Positions 13,922-21,094 of a stretch of DNA of 21,367 nt are shown piece by piece. The notes under the pieces were generated by a model. That model did not search any database. It saw nothing but the letters and a program-made list of their open reading frames with translations, and had not been told where the DNA came from. Numbering within the stretch: the stretch's first letter is position 1; every line of letters starts with the position of its first letter. The DNA is from DAOUKH01 sp034421515 (lineage in GTDB: Bacteria > Chloroflexota > Dehalococcoidia > SHYB01): positions 1 to 21,367 of the forward strand of contig DAOUKH010000044.1 in the NCBI GenBank assembly GCA_034421515.1, written 5' to 3'. The position numbers and the translations under genes were made by a program.

Positions 13922-15451
13922 CTAGCCGGCGGCGGGCTTGTACAGGTTGAGGTCGCGCTTCTTCAGCCGGTCGCCGAGGCGTTCCTTGATCTGCTCGAAG
14001 TTCTCGAAGTCCCACTCGCCGACAAAGGTGACGGCGACGCCGCCGCGGCCCATGCGGGCGGTGCGCCCGATCCGGTGCAGGTACTCTTCGATGTTCTCGG
14101 GCATGTCGTAGTTGATGACGTTCGACACCGCGGGCACGTCGATGCCGCGTGAGGCCAGATTCGTGGCCACCAGCAGCTTGATGCGGCCCTCGCGGAAGCC
14201 GCGCATGGCGGCGTCGCGCTTCGCCTGCGGCATCGCTCCGTGGATCGCCTCGATGGCGTGCCCTCGGCGCTTCATCCCAGAGACCAGCTTGTCGACGCCG
14301 ATCTGGGTGCGCCGGAAGATGAGCGCCTGGTCGTACTCGTCCTCCGCGAAGAGCTCGAGAAGGCCGTCGAACTTGTCGCGGTCGGCGACCTCGCAGTAGT
14401 ACTGGTCGACCTGCTGGACGGGCTCCGCTTCGGGGCCGACGGTGATGAAGTCGGGGTCCTCGAAGTAGGAGTAGATCAGGCGCTTGATCATCGTGGGGAC
14501 GGTGGCGCTGAAGAGGGTGCGCTGGGCATTGCGGGGCGTGTAGCGCAGGATGCGGCGGATGTCGGGGAAGAAGCCGATGTCCAGCATCTGGTCGGCCTCG
14601 TCGAGCACCACGATGCGGATCTTGTCGAGATGCAGCGTCCCCCGCTCCATGTGGTCCTGGATGCGGCCCGGCGTGCCGACGACGACGTGCACGCCCGCTT
14701 CGAGCGCGTCGAGCTGGCGCTTGATCGGCTGGCCGCCGTAGATGCTGACCGCCCGAACGCCGCGGTACTTCGCGACCTTCCCGACCTCGCTCGTCACCTG
14801 CTGAGCAAGCTCCCGCGTCGGCGTCAGGACGATGGCCTGGACCTCGTTGCGCGCGCCGTCGACGGTCTCCGCGATCGGTATCGCGAAGGCGGCGGTCTTT
14901 CCGGTGCCTGTCTGGGCCTGCCCGACGAGGTGCTTGCCGCTGAGCATGACGGGGACGACGTTCGTCTGGATGGGCGTGGGCTCGGTGTAGCCCATGTCGC
15001 CGAGCGCCTTGGCCACCGGCTCGGAGACGTCGAGGCCGCCGAACTTACGGTCTCGCGGCAGCTTGCCGGTCTGGGCCGGAACGGTGGGCCTATCGGCGCG
15101 CGGCCGTCGCGGCTTCGGAGCCGCGTCACGCGATGGCGCCTCATCCCGTTGGGACCGCGGCTCCGGCCGGCGTTCAGGCTGTCGCTGCTCGGAGCGCTCC
15201 TGCTCCGGCCGGTTCCCTCCCGACCGGCGGCGTCCGCCGCGTCGGCGCGGCCTGGAGCGCTTCGGAGCGTCGCCTTCGCCCGTAGACTTCGGCGGCGAGG
15301 GACGGGCGGCGGGCGAAGCGGCGGACTCGGCCTTCGGTGCAGCGGCGGCCGGGCCTTCGCTGTTTCCCGACTTACGCCAGGGGAGGAATCGGGAGAGGCC
15401 TTTCGGCGAGGGAGTGTCTGCTTCTGTGGTCGACATGCGGGTAGCCGGCAT
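13922..15451 (-). CDS. DEAD-box ATP-dependent RNA helicase with long basic N-terminal extension
   Basis: This 509-residue DEAD-box helicase has a complete motif set: Q motif ('GYTEPTPIQ', about 154-162), motif I AQTGTGKT (179-186), Ia PTRELAQQ, GG, Ib TPGR, II DEAD, III SAT, then 'ATNLASRGIDVP' (V) and 'HRIGRTAR' (VI). It ends soon after the second RecA domain. The first 135 residues are Arg/Pro/Ser-rich and clearly disordered, with an RRRGGRRR stretch, an RNA-binding type of tail placed at the N-terminus where DeaD, RhlE and CshA types carry it at the C-terminus. Neither ATG 15451 nor the in-frame ATG 15436 has a ribosome site; I keep 15451. The function is ATP-driven RNA unwinding in ribosome assembly, RNA decay or cold adaptation. 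The leader carries a terminator-like hairpin that may control expression. Confidence 0.93.
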   Translation of the reverse strand: MPATRMSTTEADTPSPKGLSRFLPWRKSGNSEGPAAAAPKAESAASPAARPSPPKSTGEGDAPKRSRPRRRGGRRRSGGNRPEQERSEQRQPERRPEPRSQRDEAPSRDAAPKPRRPRADRPTVPAQTGKLPRDRKFGGLDVSEPVAKALGDMGYTEPTPIQTNVVPVMLSGKHLVGQAQTGTGKTAAFAIPIAETVDGARNEVQAIVLTPTRELAQQVTSEVGKVAKYRGVRAVSIYGGQPIKRQLDALEAGVHVVVGTPGRIQDHMERGTLHLDKIRIVVLDEADQMLDIGFFPDIRRILRYTPRNAQRTLFSATVPTMIKRLIYSYFEDPDFITVGPEAEPVQQVDQYYCEVADRDKFDGLLELFAEDEYDQALIFRRTQIGVDKLVSGMKRRGHAIEAIHGAMPQAKRDAAMRGFREGRIKLLVATNLASRGIDVPAVSNVINYDMPENIEEYLHRIGRTARMGRGGVAVTFVGEWDFENFEQIKERLGDRLKKRDLNLYKPAAG

Positions 15452-15520
15452 TGGGAAAGTTCAACATCCAGTGTGCGCCGTGGAGCGGCGGAGAGTTATA
15501 GCGGCCCTAGTAAAGATTCA

Positions 15521-15563
15521 CGGAGAAAAGAAAGAGGGGCGAACGCTCGCAGCGCCGCCCCTC
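15521..15563 (-). terminator. Terminator-like hairpin inside the helicase leader (attenuator candidate)
   Basis: On the minus strand GAGGGGCG (15563-15556) pairs with CGCCCCTC (15541-15534). A smaller nested stem (CGCT/AGCG) lies in the loop, and the T-rich run TTTCTTTTCT follows directly (15533-15524). This is the form of an intrinsic terminator. It stands about 35 nt after the predicted start site and 70 bases before the helicase ATG. It could attenuate the helicase or simply end transcripts from the DUF5678/retropepsin pair. Confidence 0.65.
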
Positions 15564-15604
15564 GTGCAAGACACAGTGAAAAAGTGGAGGACCATCTACC
15601 CAAC

Positions 15605-15634
15605 AGTGTAGCACCCCCTTCGGCGGCCGGTCAA
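15605..15634 (-). promoter_or_regulatory. Probable promoter of the helicase
   Basis: On the minus strand TTGACC (15634-15629), an 18-base spacer and TACACT (15610-15605) form a sigma-70 type promoter. It would give a leader of about 145 nt ahead of the helicase. The same bases on the other strand lie in an imperfect CCCCCTTCG/CGAAGCGGGGG inverted repeat (about 15614-15645). Confidence 0.55.
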
Positions 15635-15722
15635 CGAAGCGGGGGCGGACAGCATCCTCAATCGGAAGTAAGTTCAAACATGAGACGGCGTGAGCGAGGG
15701 CTAGTAACCAGAGAAGCCTTAG

Positions 15723-16166
15723 CTAGAGCGCCATGGTGTGATCTGCGCTCAAGACCTCGAAGTGCAGTTCCTGTGTCGAAGGCGTGGACTTCATCTGCCA
15801 ATGTCGAAGAATATCGCGCCCCAAGAGTGAAGGGGGTGACGCATTCACATCCTTGAATAGTTCCGTGGGAACAATCCCGAGGTTGATGCGGTACCCGTAA
15901 AGCGCGACTCCGGGTTCAGCGAACGCAACCACTGCGTCGTGTTCGTAGATTTCTGTAAGGCCACCGAGCCCAACTCTGCTGGCTGGATTCTCCAACTGCT
16001 CGTACGGGAGATTCATGCGCATCCCATCAGCTGGCATAAGAGTTGTCTCATCTGCTCCCGTGTCGACAAGAAACGAGATGTTGCCGCCGATGCCTAGCCG
16101 AGGAATGTAGAGGCGTCCTTCCAAATAGGGCGCCCCGGAGGTATCGCCGAATCTCCCGATGAGCAT
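15723..16166 (-). CDS. Retropepsin-like aspartic protease
   Basis: The 147 residues hold the single-domain retropepsin signature: 'FLVDTGADETTLMP' with D35-T36-G37-A38 as the catalytic loop, and near the C-terminus 'SLLGRDIL', the hydrophobic-Gly-Arg-Asp motif that closes the fold. There is no signal peptide or membrane helix, so it is cytoplasmic; such enzymes act as homodimers with one Asp from each chain. The ATG follows the stop of the DUF5678 gene with no gap (TAG-ATG), so the two are co-translated. The tight pairing suggests a functional unit. Family members in bacteria mostly lack known substrates. The partner protein is an obvious candidate substrate or adaptor, but this is inference. 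Confidence 0.85.
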   Translation of the reverse strand: MLIGRFGDTSGAPYLEGRLYIPRLGIGGNISFLVDTGADETTLMPADGMRMNLPYEQLENPASRVGLGGLTEIYEHDAVVAFAEPGVALYGYRINLGIVPTELFKDVNASPPSLLGRDILRHWQMKSTPSTQELHFEVLSADHTMAL

Positions 16167-16445
16167 CTAGAGGATCATTGTCCTCGGTTTGCTCTGAATG
16201 AACCGGACGATAGCGCCCTCACGGGCGATGCCCTCCGAGTCGATCTTCTGCAGGACTTCGTCCAGTGATGGGCCGTGCGCGCAGACCTCTCCGTCAAACA
16301 GGGCAACCCACTCGTCAGGGTAAAGATCGATCATCCGAGGGAACTTTTGCGAAAGAACCTGGGCGCTCTCACGGAACGACTGCAGGTCGGCATCAACCTT
16401 CCTAGGGTCGTCCCAAAGGGCGGCGATCACCTTATCGGAAGACAT
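16167..16445 (-). CDS. DUF5678-like small protein
   Basis: The 92 residues match the pattern I know as DUF5678: 'YPDEWVALFDGEVCAHGPSL' then 'DEVLQKI' and 'GAIVRFI' (about 42-83), preceded by a helical region. The ATG at 16445 has a strong GGGAGGGA site. No catalytic residues are evident; it reads as a small alpha/beta binding domain. It is directly coupled to the retropepsin gene. Pairing of these two families has been familiar to me from other genomes, but I cannot check frequency here. The function is unknown; an adaptor, inhibitor or substrate for the protease are all possible. Confidence 0.75.
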   Translation of the reverse strand: MSSDKVIAALWDDPRKVDADLQSFRESAQVLSQKFPRMIDLYPDEWVALFDGEVCAHGPSLDEVLQKIDSEGIAREGAIVRFIQSKPRTMIL

Positions 16446-16490
16446 GTTTCTCCCTCCCCATTAGGGTTGCGGCGCTAAAGTACGGCAAGG

Positions 16491-16513
16491 TGCACCGTAG
16501 GTACGCCGGTGCA
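16491..16513. promoter_or_regulatory. 7-bp inverted repeat, possible operator of the DUF5678-retropepsin pair
   Basis: TGCACCG (16491-16497) and CGGTGCA (16507-16513) are perfect inverted repeats separated by nine bases, 46 bp before the DUF5678 start. The half-site distance is about 1.5 helical turns between centres, so it could be either an operator or an RNA hairpin. No regulator is identified. Confidence 0.35.
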
Positions 16514-16733
16514 AGGAACGGGGGAATTGCGGGGTGGTGAACCTATGACCCGACGCACTACCCGAGACAACTAGCCACTGCGAATCACTCGGCTTGTCTA
16601 CTTAGCGCCGCCATGTCCAACCCCCCGTGGTTAACTCAGTTTAAGTGTACCACGACGGCTCTTTACCATAGTTCAGAATCGCTTGTCAAGGCTTGACCGC
16701 ACCCGGCAGTGTCAAACCTAACACGCCCCCGCG

Positions 16734-16763
16734 TTGACAGTGGAAACGGCGCATGCCTACCAT
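16734..16763 (+). promoter_or_regulatory. Promoter of the metallophosphoesterase
   Basis: A consensus TTGACA (16734-16739), an 18-base spacer and TACCAT (16758-16763). Transcription near 16770 would leave the ATG at 16753 outside the mRNA. TTGAC/GTCAA half-sites at 16685-16697 and 16711-16715 flank it and could form an operator. Confidence 0.55.
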
Positions 16764-16836
16764 TGGAAGGCTTGCAACGGAAGCGCCCCGGGCTCCCGCC
16801 CGATACATCACGCAACTGGAAAGGCAACGACTCTCC

Positions 16837-17565
16837 GTGAGCGTTGACCGCCCCCACCTCCGGCTCCTCCATACGTCCGATGTGCACATCGGCGACGACA
16901 TCAACCCCGCCAAGAGGCTCCTCGGGCTGACTACCGTCGTCGACGCTGCCATCAAGCAGCGCGTCGACGCGCTCTTGATCGTCGGCGACCTTTTCGACAG
17001 CGCGCGGGTGCGCCCGCCGTTCGTCGACGAGGCGATGGCTGAGCTCGGCCGCATCGAGATGCCGATCCTCGTGACCGTGGGCAACCACGACTGCCTCAGC
17101 AAGCCGTCCATCTACGACCGGGTCGACATGCTCGCCGCCGGCGGCCACGTCCGCTTCATGGACGACCCCGACGGCGAGAGCGTCCGCTTCGACGACCTCC
17201 GGCTCAACGTCTGGGCCCGCGCCATGATCGAGCACCACCCCGCCCACAAGCCGCTCGAAGGCTTCCAACGGGGCGGCGACGGCTACTGGAACATCGCCAT
17301 GGCCCACGGCCACTACGTCCCCGACGACGAGTCGAACTACCGCTCCTCGCCGATCTGGGAACGGGAGATCGCGGGCCTGGGCTGCGACTACTTGGCGTTG
17401 GGCCACTGGCACCGCTTCCTCGACGTCAGCTCCCAGGGCGTCCCCGCCTTCTACTGCGGCTCGCCCTCGGAGGCCGGGGGCTCCTTCGCCAGCGCGAACC
17501 TGGTCTCCCTGCACCCACGGGACGGCGTCAGCGTCGAGCGTATCCGCCTCCCCATCGAAGACTAG
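16837..17565 (+). CDS. Metallophosphoesterase (calcineurin-like, SbcD/Mre11-type)
   Basis: This protein of about 242 residues has all metallophosphoesterase motifs in order: 'LLHTSDVHIGD' (D-x-H), 'LLIVGDLFDSA' (GDxxD), 'VTVGNHDCLS' (GNHD), 'MAHGHYVP' (GH) and 'LALGHWHRF' (GHxH). The opening and GDLFD are most like the SbcD/Mre11/YhaO exonuclease branch, but no capping domain or SbcC partner is present. The family expectation is an Mn-dependent nuclease or phosphodiesterase in the cytoplasm. I prefer the GTG at 16837, because the fold begins a few residues later and the upstream ATG (16753) lies inside the promoter. The ribosome site is distant (GGAAAGG, 12 bases), so the start is not firm. 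It converges with the MFS gene, sharing the bases of both stop codons (CTAG). Confidence 0.88.
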   Translation: MSVDRPHLRLLHTSDVHIGDDINPAKRLLGLTTVVDAAIKQRVDALLIVGDLFDSARVRPPFVDEAMAELGRIEMPILVTVGNHDCLSKPSIYDRVDMLAAGGHVRFMDDPDGESVRFDDLRLNVWARAMIEHHPAHKPLEGFQRGGDGYWNIAMAHGHYVPDDESNYRSSPIWEREIAGLGCDYLALGHWHRFLDVSSQGVPAFYCGSPSEAGGSFASANLVSLHPRDGVSVERIRLPIED

Positions 17566-19154
17566 CGAGACTCAGCCCCGCTCCCCGCGTCCTCCGCCTC
17601 GGCAGCGACGCGCGTCCGGCTCAGCGCGACCCCCACCGCGATCCCGGCCAGCGCCACGAACGCCGAGAGCAGATAGGTCAGCGTGATGGCGTCCGAAAGG
17701 GCCAGCGTCATGTTGTCCAGCATGCTCTGAAAGAGGCCGGGGCCGTCGGCGCCCAGCGCGCCGAATGCCGCCTCGATTTCGGCCAGCGCCCCATCGTCGA
17801 GGAGCGTCTGGGGATCCTGGAACCGGTCGAGCGTCTCGGCGGGGACGGCGGCGGCGACCTCGGGCGGGGTGAGGCCTTCGATCCGGGAGGCGAGGCGGGC
17901 GTTGAGCGCCGTGCCCACGACGGCCACGCCGATGGCCCCGCCAATGTTGCGGCAGAAACCGGTCATGGCCGTGACCGCGCCGAGCACCGCCACCGGCATG
18001 ACGTTCTGCGCGAAGATCATGTAGACCGGCATCACCACGCCGGTCCCCACGCCGGCGAGGACCATGAGCCAGACGAGCGTGATCAAGCCGGATTCCGGCC
18101 CCAGCGTGGCGAGCAGGAAGTACGAGCCCGCGAGCACGACCGAGCCACCGAGCCCGATGGTGTGGTAGCGGCCCGTGCGGGCGACGATCTGCCCGCCCGC
18201 GAAGCCGCCGACGACCACGCCCATGATCATGGGCAGCATCAGCGTTCCCGAGGCGCTGGCGGAGTGTCCCAACACCACCTGCACGAAGAGCGGGGTGAAG
18301 AGCATCCCCGCCCAGATCGGGAAGCCGTGGACCAGCGCGATGAGCGCCGAGCCGCGAAAGCCCCGATTGCCGAAGAGCTCCAGCTCGACGAGGGGCTCGG
18401 GTGCGCGCCGCTCCTGAATGAAGAAGGCCGCGGCGACCACGACCGCGGCCCCGAAGAGTCCCAACACCGTGGGCGATCCCCAGGGGTGCTGCGACCCGCC
18501 CCACGAAATAGCAAGCAGGAACGGCACCAGCGCGCCCGTCAGCAACGCGATCCCGCCAAAGTCGATACGCGGCGTGACCTGCAGCCTCCTCGAGGGGACA
18601 CGCCCCAGAAGCAGGCCGATGGTGAGGAGTCCCAGCGGCACGTTGGCGAAGAAGACCCAACGCCACGAGAGGTTGTCGGTAAGCACGCCGCCGAGCAGCG
18701 GGCCGACGGCGCCGGCCACCGCGATCGCCGCCGAGTTCAGTCCGATCCACTTCCCCCGCTCCGCCGGTGGGAAAAGGTCGGCAATGATGGCGAACGCCGT
18801 CGCCGCGGTGGCGCCCTGCCCGATGCCGGCGATGCCTCGTGAGACGATGAGCTGCGTCATGTCCTGCGCAGCCCCGGAGAATAGCGCCGCCGCGACGTAG
18901 ATGACGATCCCGCCGATGAGGAACGGCCCGCGTCCGTAGACGTCGGAGAGCCGCCCCACGACGGGGATGGCGATGATCGACGTGAGCATCGGCGCGGTGA
19001 AGATCCAACTGAACAGCTCCAGGCCGTCGAGGTCGCCGAGCATGTCGGGAATCGCCGGCGTGATCAGCGTGAAGTTCATCGTGTTGAACAACATGCCGAG
19101 GGTCACGCCCGCGAGGACGTACGCCTTCGTCTTTTCGGGCAAGTCGTACATCAT
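17562..19154 (-). CDS. MFS drug:H+ antiporter, DHA2 (14-TM) family
   Basis: The 530 residues contain about 14 hydrophobic helices and the MFS loop motif 'GRLSDVYGRG' after helix 2, with 'SWIFTAPML' before it and 'SWRWVFFANVPLG' near helix 6, which are hallmarks of the EmrB/QacA-type DHA2 exporters. A longer extracytoplasmic loop near the C-terminus (about 425-480, Asp/Glu/Pro-rich) precedes the last helix. The expected role is proton-driven export of amphipathic or cationic compounds at the inner membrane. The ATG at 19154 is the first of two adjacent ATGs. A TACAAT lies nine bases upstream on the same strand with no ribosome site between, so the mRNA may be nearly leaderless. It is divergent from the thiamine operon, and no local TetR/MarR regulator is visible. 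Confidence 0.92.
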   Translation of the reverse strand: MMYDLPEKTKAYVLAGVTLGMLFNTMNFTLITPAIPDMLGDLDGLELFSWIFTAPMLTSIIAIPVVGRLSDVYGRGPFLIGGIVIYVAAALFSGAAQDMTQLIVSRGIAGIGQGATAATAFAIIADLFPPAERGKWIGLNSAAIAVAGAVGPLLGGVLTDNLSWRWVFFANVPLGLLTIGLLLGRVPSRRLQVTPRIDFGGIALLTGALVPFLLAISWGGSQHPWGSPTVLGLFGAAVVVAAAFFIQERRAPEPLVELELFGNRGFRGSALIALVHGFPIWAGMLFTPLFVQVVLGHSASASGTLMLPMIMGVVVGGFAGGQIVARTGRYHTIGLGGSVVLAGSYFLLATLGPESGLITLVWLMVLAGVGTGVVMPVYMIFAQNVMPVAVLGAVTAMTGFCRNIGGAIGVAVVGTALNARLASRIEGLTPPEVAAAVPAETLDRFQDPQTLLDDGALAEIEAAFGALGADGPGLFQSMLDNMTLALSDAITLTYLLSAFVALAGIAVGVALSRTRVAAEAEDAGSGAESR

Positions 19155-19226
19155 GACGCGTGCATTGTAAGAGCGGCGGACGGCCCCCCTGGGTCGGCCC
19201 ATACCCCTGGTCCAGCCCCGCCGCGT

Positions 19227-19256
19227 TTGACGCATCCGTGTCAATGGGTCTATAGT
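19227..19256 (+). promoter_or_regulatory. Promoter of the thiamine thiazole operon
   Basis: TTGACG (19227-19232), an 18-base spacer and TATAGT (19251-19256), immediately before the TPP riboswitch. A GTCAA at 19240-19244 makes an inverted pair with the -35 TTGAC. Confidence 0.75.
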
Positions 19257-19261
19257 CTCTT

Positions 19262-19353
19262 CACGCTGCGGGAGCTTGGCTTGCCAGGCTGAGAGGGTGG
19301 GACAGCCCACCGACCGCCAAAACCTGATCTGGGTAATGCCAGCGCAGGGATTT
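19262..19353 (+). promoter_or_regulatory. TPP riboswitch (thi-box)
   Basis: The conserved thi-box core is present: GGGAGC near the 5' side, 'GGCTGAGAGGGTG' (pyrimidine-sensing bulge CUGAGA), a variable GGTGGGACAGCCCACC stem, then 'AACCTGATCTGGGTAATGCC' and 'AGCGCAGGGA' (the pyrophosphate-binding half and closing helix). It binds thiamine pyrophosphate and lowers expression of the genes behind it. The strong terminator 11 bases downstream shows that control acts on transcription. Confidence 0.96.
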
Positions 19354-19364
19354 GCGAAGCCTCG

Positions 19365-19395
19365 AAAGCACCGCTCCCAAGGCGGTGCTTTTCTT
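19365..19395 (+). terminator. Riboswitch expression-platform terminator
   Basis: AAAGCACCGC (19365-19374), a 7-nt loop and GCGGTGCTTT (19382-19391) form a perfect 10-bp stem, with the run TTTTCTT overlapping its end. It stands between the TPP aptamer and thiG and should stop transcription when TPP is bound. Confidence 0.92.
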
Positions 19396-19458
19396 GTGCG
19401 CGGGAAGAAGCGGGACGGGACGGGGTCTCGACGAGGGCGCGCACGTGGAGGTGGGAGC

Positions 19459-20244
19459 ATGAGCGACGACCTGGTAATCGCGGGCAAGTCCTTCGCGTCG
19501 AGGCTGATCGTCGGCACCGGCAAGTACCGCACCGACGACGAGATGACCGAGGCCATCGCCGCCTCGGGCGCCGACATGGTCACCGTCGCCCTGAAGCGGA
19601 TCGACTTCGAGAGCGACGAGAAGACCATCCTCGACCACATCGACTGGGGCGAGTACCACATCCTGCCCAACACCGCCGGCTGCCAGACCGTAGAAGAGGC
19701 CCTCTACACCGCCCGCCTAGCGAAGACCATGGGCATCTCCAACTGGCTTAAGCTCGAGGTCATCCCCGACCCCAAGTACCTCCTGCCCGACCCCATCGGC
19801 ACCCTCGAGGCCGCCAAGATTCTGATCGCCGAGGGCTTCGTCGTCCTCCCCTACATCAACGACGACCCCATCCTCGCCAAGCAGCTCGAAGAGGCCGGCT
19901 GCGCCACCGTCATGCCCCTCGCCTCCCCCATCGGCTCGGGCAAGGGCATGGTCAACTTCGACCAGATCAAGATCATCATCGAGCAGGCCAACGTGCCCGT
20001 CGTCGTCGACGCCGGCCTCGGCGCGCCCTCCGACGCCTCGTTGGCCATGGAGCTCGGCGCCGACGCCGTCCTCATCAACTCCGCCATCGCCCTCGCCCAA
20101 GACCCCGTCACGATGGCCGACGCAATGAAGCAGGGCGTCGAGGCGGGCCGCAAGGCCTTCCGCGCCGGCCGCATCCCCAAGAAGGCCTACGCCTCCGCCT
20201 CCAGCCCCCAGGAAGACATCCCCGCATGGTCCGTACGGAGCTGA
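19459..20244 (+). CDS. thiG: Thiazole synthase ThiG
   Basis: The 261-residue TIM-barrel enzyme makes the thiazole phosphate of thiamine from deoxyxylulose phosphate, dehydroglycine and ThiS thiocarboxylate. Features: 'LIVGTGKYRT' at the N-terminus, 'VTVALKRI', 'LPNTAGCQTVEEA', 'NWLKLEVIPDPKYLLPD' with the Schiff-base Lys, 'MPLASPIGSGKG' and 'VVVDAGLGAPSDASLAMELGADAVLINSAIA' near the phosphate site (shown as family landmarks). The ATG at 19459 has GGAGGTGGGAG before it and follows the riboswitch terminator by 63 bases; the open frame upstream runs through the riboswitch and is not used. The 3' end overlaps the next gene by 19 bases. Confidence 0.96.
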   Translation: MSDDLVIAGKSFASRLIVGTGKYRTDDEMTEAIAASGADMVTVALKRIDFESDEKTILDHIDWGEYHILPNTAGCQTVEEALYTARLAKTMGISNWLKLEVIPDPKYLLPDPIGTLEAAKILIAEGFVVLPYINDDPILAKQLEEAGCATVMPLASPIGSGKGMVNFDQIKIIIEQANVPVVVDAGLGAPSDASLAMELGADAVLINSAIALAQDPVTMADAMKQGVEAGRKAFRAGRIPKKAYASASSPQEDIPAWSVRS

Positions 20245-20888
20245 CCCTACCCAGTCCCTGCATCTGCCTCGTCGCCGCCCGGAGCGCAGCGCCGCCCGGC
20301 GAGCTTGTCGAGCGCGTCCGCGACGCCGTCGAGGCCGGCGTGGACATGGTGCAGCTGCGCGAGAAGGAGCTGTCCGGCGGCGAATTGCTCGCCTTGGCCG
20401 AGCGCCTGCAGTCGGTGATTCGCGGCAAGGCGCTCTTCGTGGTGAACGAGCGCGTCGACGTCGCCCTGGCCTGCGGCGCGGACGGCGTCCACCTCGGCGA
20501 ACGCGCCCTCCCGCTGCAGGCCGCCCGCCGCGTCTCCGGCGGCGCGCTCCTCATCGGACGTTCCGTCCACAGTCTTGATTCGGCCATGGCCGCCGACGCC
20601 GAGGGCGCGGACTATCTGATCGCCGGCACGATGTTCGAGACGGCGTCGAAGCCGGGCAAGACGCCGGAAGGGCCCGGCCTCCTGCGCCGGATCGCGAGCG
20701 TGACCTACAAGCCGGTGCTCGGCATCGGCGGCGTGACCCCGGCCAACGCGCCGCAACTGATGGAGGCGGGCGCGGCGGGGGTCGCCGTGATGACGGGCAT
20801 CCTCGCCGCCCCCGATCCCGCCGAGGCCGTGGAGTCTCTGCGCGACGCGCTGCGCCGCCCCGCCGCGCTGGGAGCCGAACGGTCATGA
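20226..20888 (+). CDS. tenI: ThiE/TenI-fold protein, more like thiazole tautomerase TenI than ThiE
   Basis: The 220-residue barrel would usually be labelled thiamine-phosphate synthase. The general fold marks are present: 'QLREKELSGGELL' (43 on), N74, 'GADGVHLG' and 'GIGGVTPANAPQLMEAGAAGVAVMTGI'. However, the ThiE magnesium ligands are changed: 'NDR' reads NER (E75) and 'HLGQxD' reads HLGERA (A94). In their place it has 'IGRSVHSLDSA' with H115 and 'FETASKPG', the wording of Bacillus TenI, where the SVH histidine is the proposed catalyst of thiazole aromatisation. Position among thiG, thiS and thiO, all thiazole genes, agrees with this. It overlaps thiG by 19 bases and thiS by four. ThiE activity remains possible. 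Confidence 0.85.
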   Translation: MVRTELTLPSPCICLVAARSAAPPGELVERVRDAVEAGVDMVQLREKELSGGELLALAERLQSVIRGKALFVVNERVDVALACGADGVHLGERALPLQAARRVSGGALLIGRSVHSLDSAMAADAEGADYLIAGTMFETASKPGKTPEGPGLLRRIASVTYKPVLGIGGVTPANAPQLMEAGAAGVAVMTGILAAPDPAEAVESLRDALRRPAALGAERS

Positions 20889-21091
20889 GCGTCGCCCTCA
20901 CCGTCAACGGCAAGCCGCGGGAGCTGGAGGCGCCGACGCCGCTGCCCGACTTCCTCGCGGGCCTGCAGCTCGGCCCCCGCCCCATCGCCGTCGGCTACAA
21001 CGGCGAGGTGGTGCACAAGGAGGCCTGGCCCACGATCACGCTTCGGGGCGGCGACACCTTGGATATCGTGCACATGGTTGGAGGCGGCTAA
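20885..21091 (+). CDS. thiS: Sulfur carrier protein ThiS
   Basis: The 68 residues form a ubiquitin-like beta-grasp protein ending in Gly-Gly-Gly, the C-terminal GG being the site that is adenylated and turned into a thiocarboxylate by ThiF/ThiI-type partners. The N-terminus 'MSVALTVNGKPRELEAPTPL' and 'PIAVGYNGEVVHKEAW' are typical, as is 'GDTLDIVHMVGGG'. The ATG overlaps the previous stop (ATGA), with GGGAG upstream. It delivers sulfur to ThiG. No ThiF or ThiI is visible before the window ends. Confidence 0.96.
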   Translation: MSVALTVNGKPRELEAPTPLPDFLAGLQLGPRPIAVGYNGEVVHKEAWPTITLRGGDTLDIVHMVGGG

Positions 21092-21094
21092 GCA

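Larger units (their letters stand above)
16446..16836. other. Divergent intergenic region between the DUF5678 pair and the metallophosphoesterase
   Basis: About 390 bp without a convincing gene. Its composition is less GC-rich than the flanks. It holds the inverted repeat at 16491-16513, a GTCAA-GGC-TTGAC palindrome (16685-16697), a second spaced pair TGTCAA...TTGACA (16710-16739) and the plus promoter at 16734-16763. No promoter for the minus-strand pair could be identified with confidence. An in-frame ATG for the phosphoesterase at 16753 lies inside the promoter and is not favoured. Confidence 0.5.

Noticed and set aside
14240..15856. 538-aa plus-strand frame opposite the helicase
   Set aside because: It is a GC-rich shadow of the DEAD-box gene; the helicase motifs on the minus strand are decisive.
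17572..19008. 478-aa minus-strand frame overlapping the MFS gene
   Set aside because: It is Arg/His/Gly-rich shadow translation without helices; the MFS frame has clear transmembrane segments.
19365..19395. Ordinary end-of-gene terminator
   Set aside because: It lies 11 bases after the TPP aptamer on the same strand as thiG, so it is the riboswitch expression platform.
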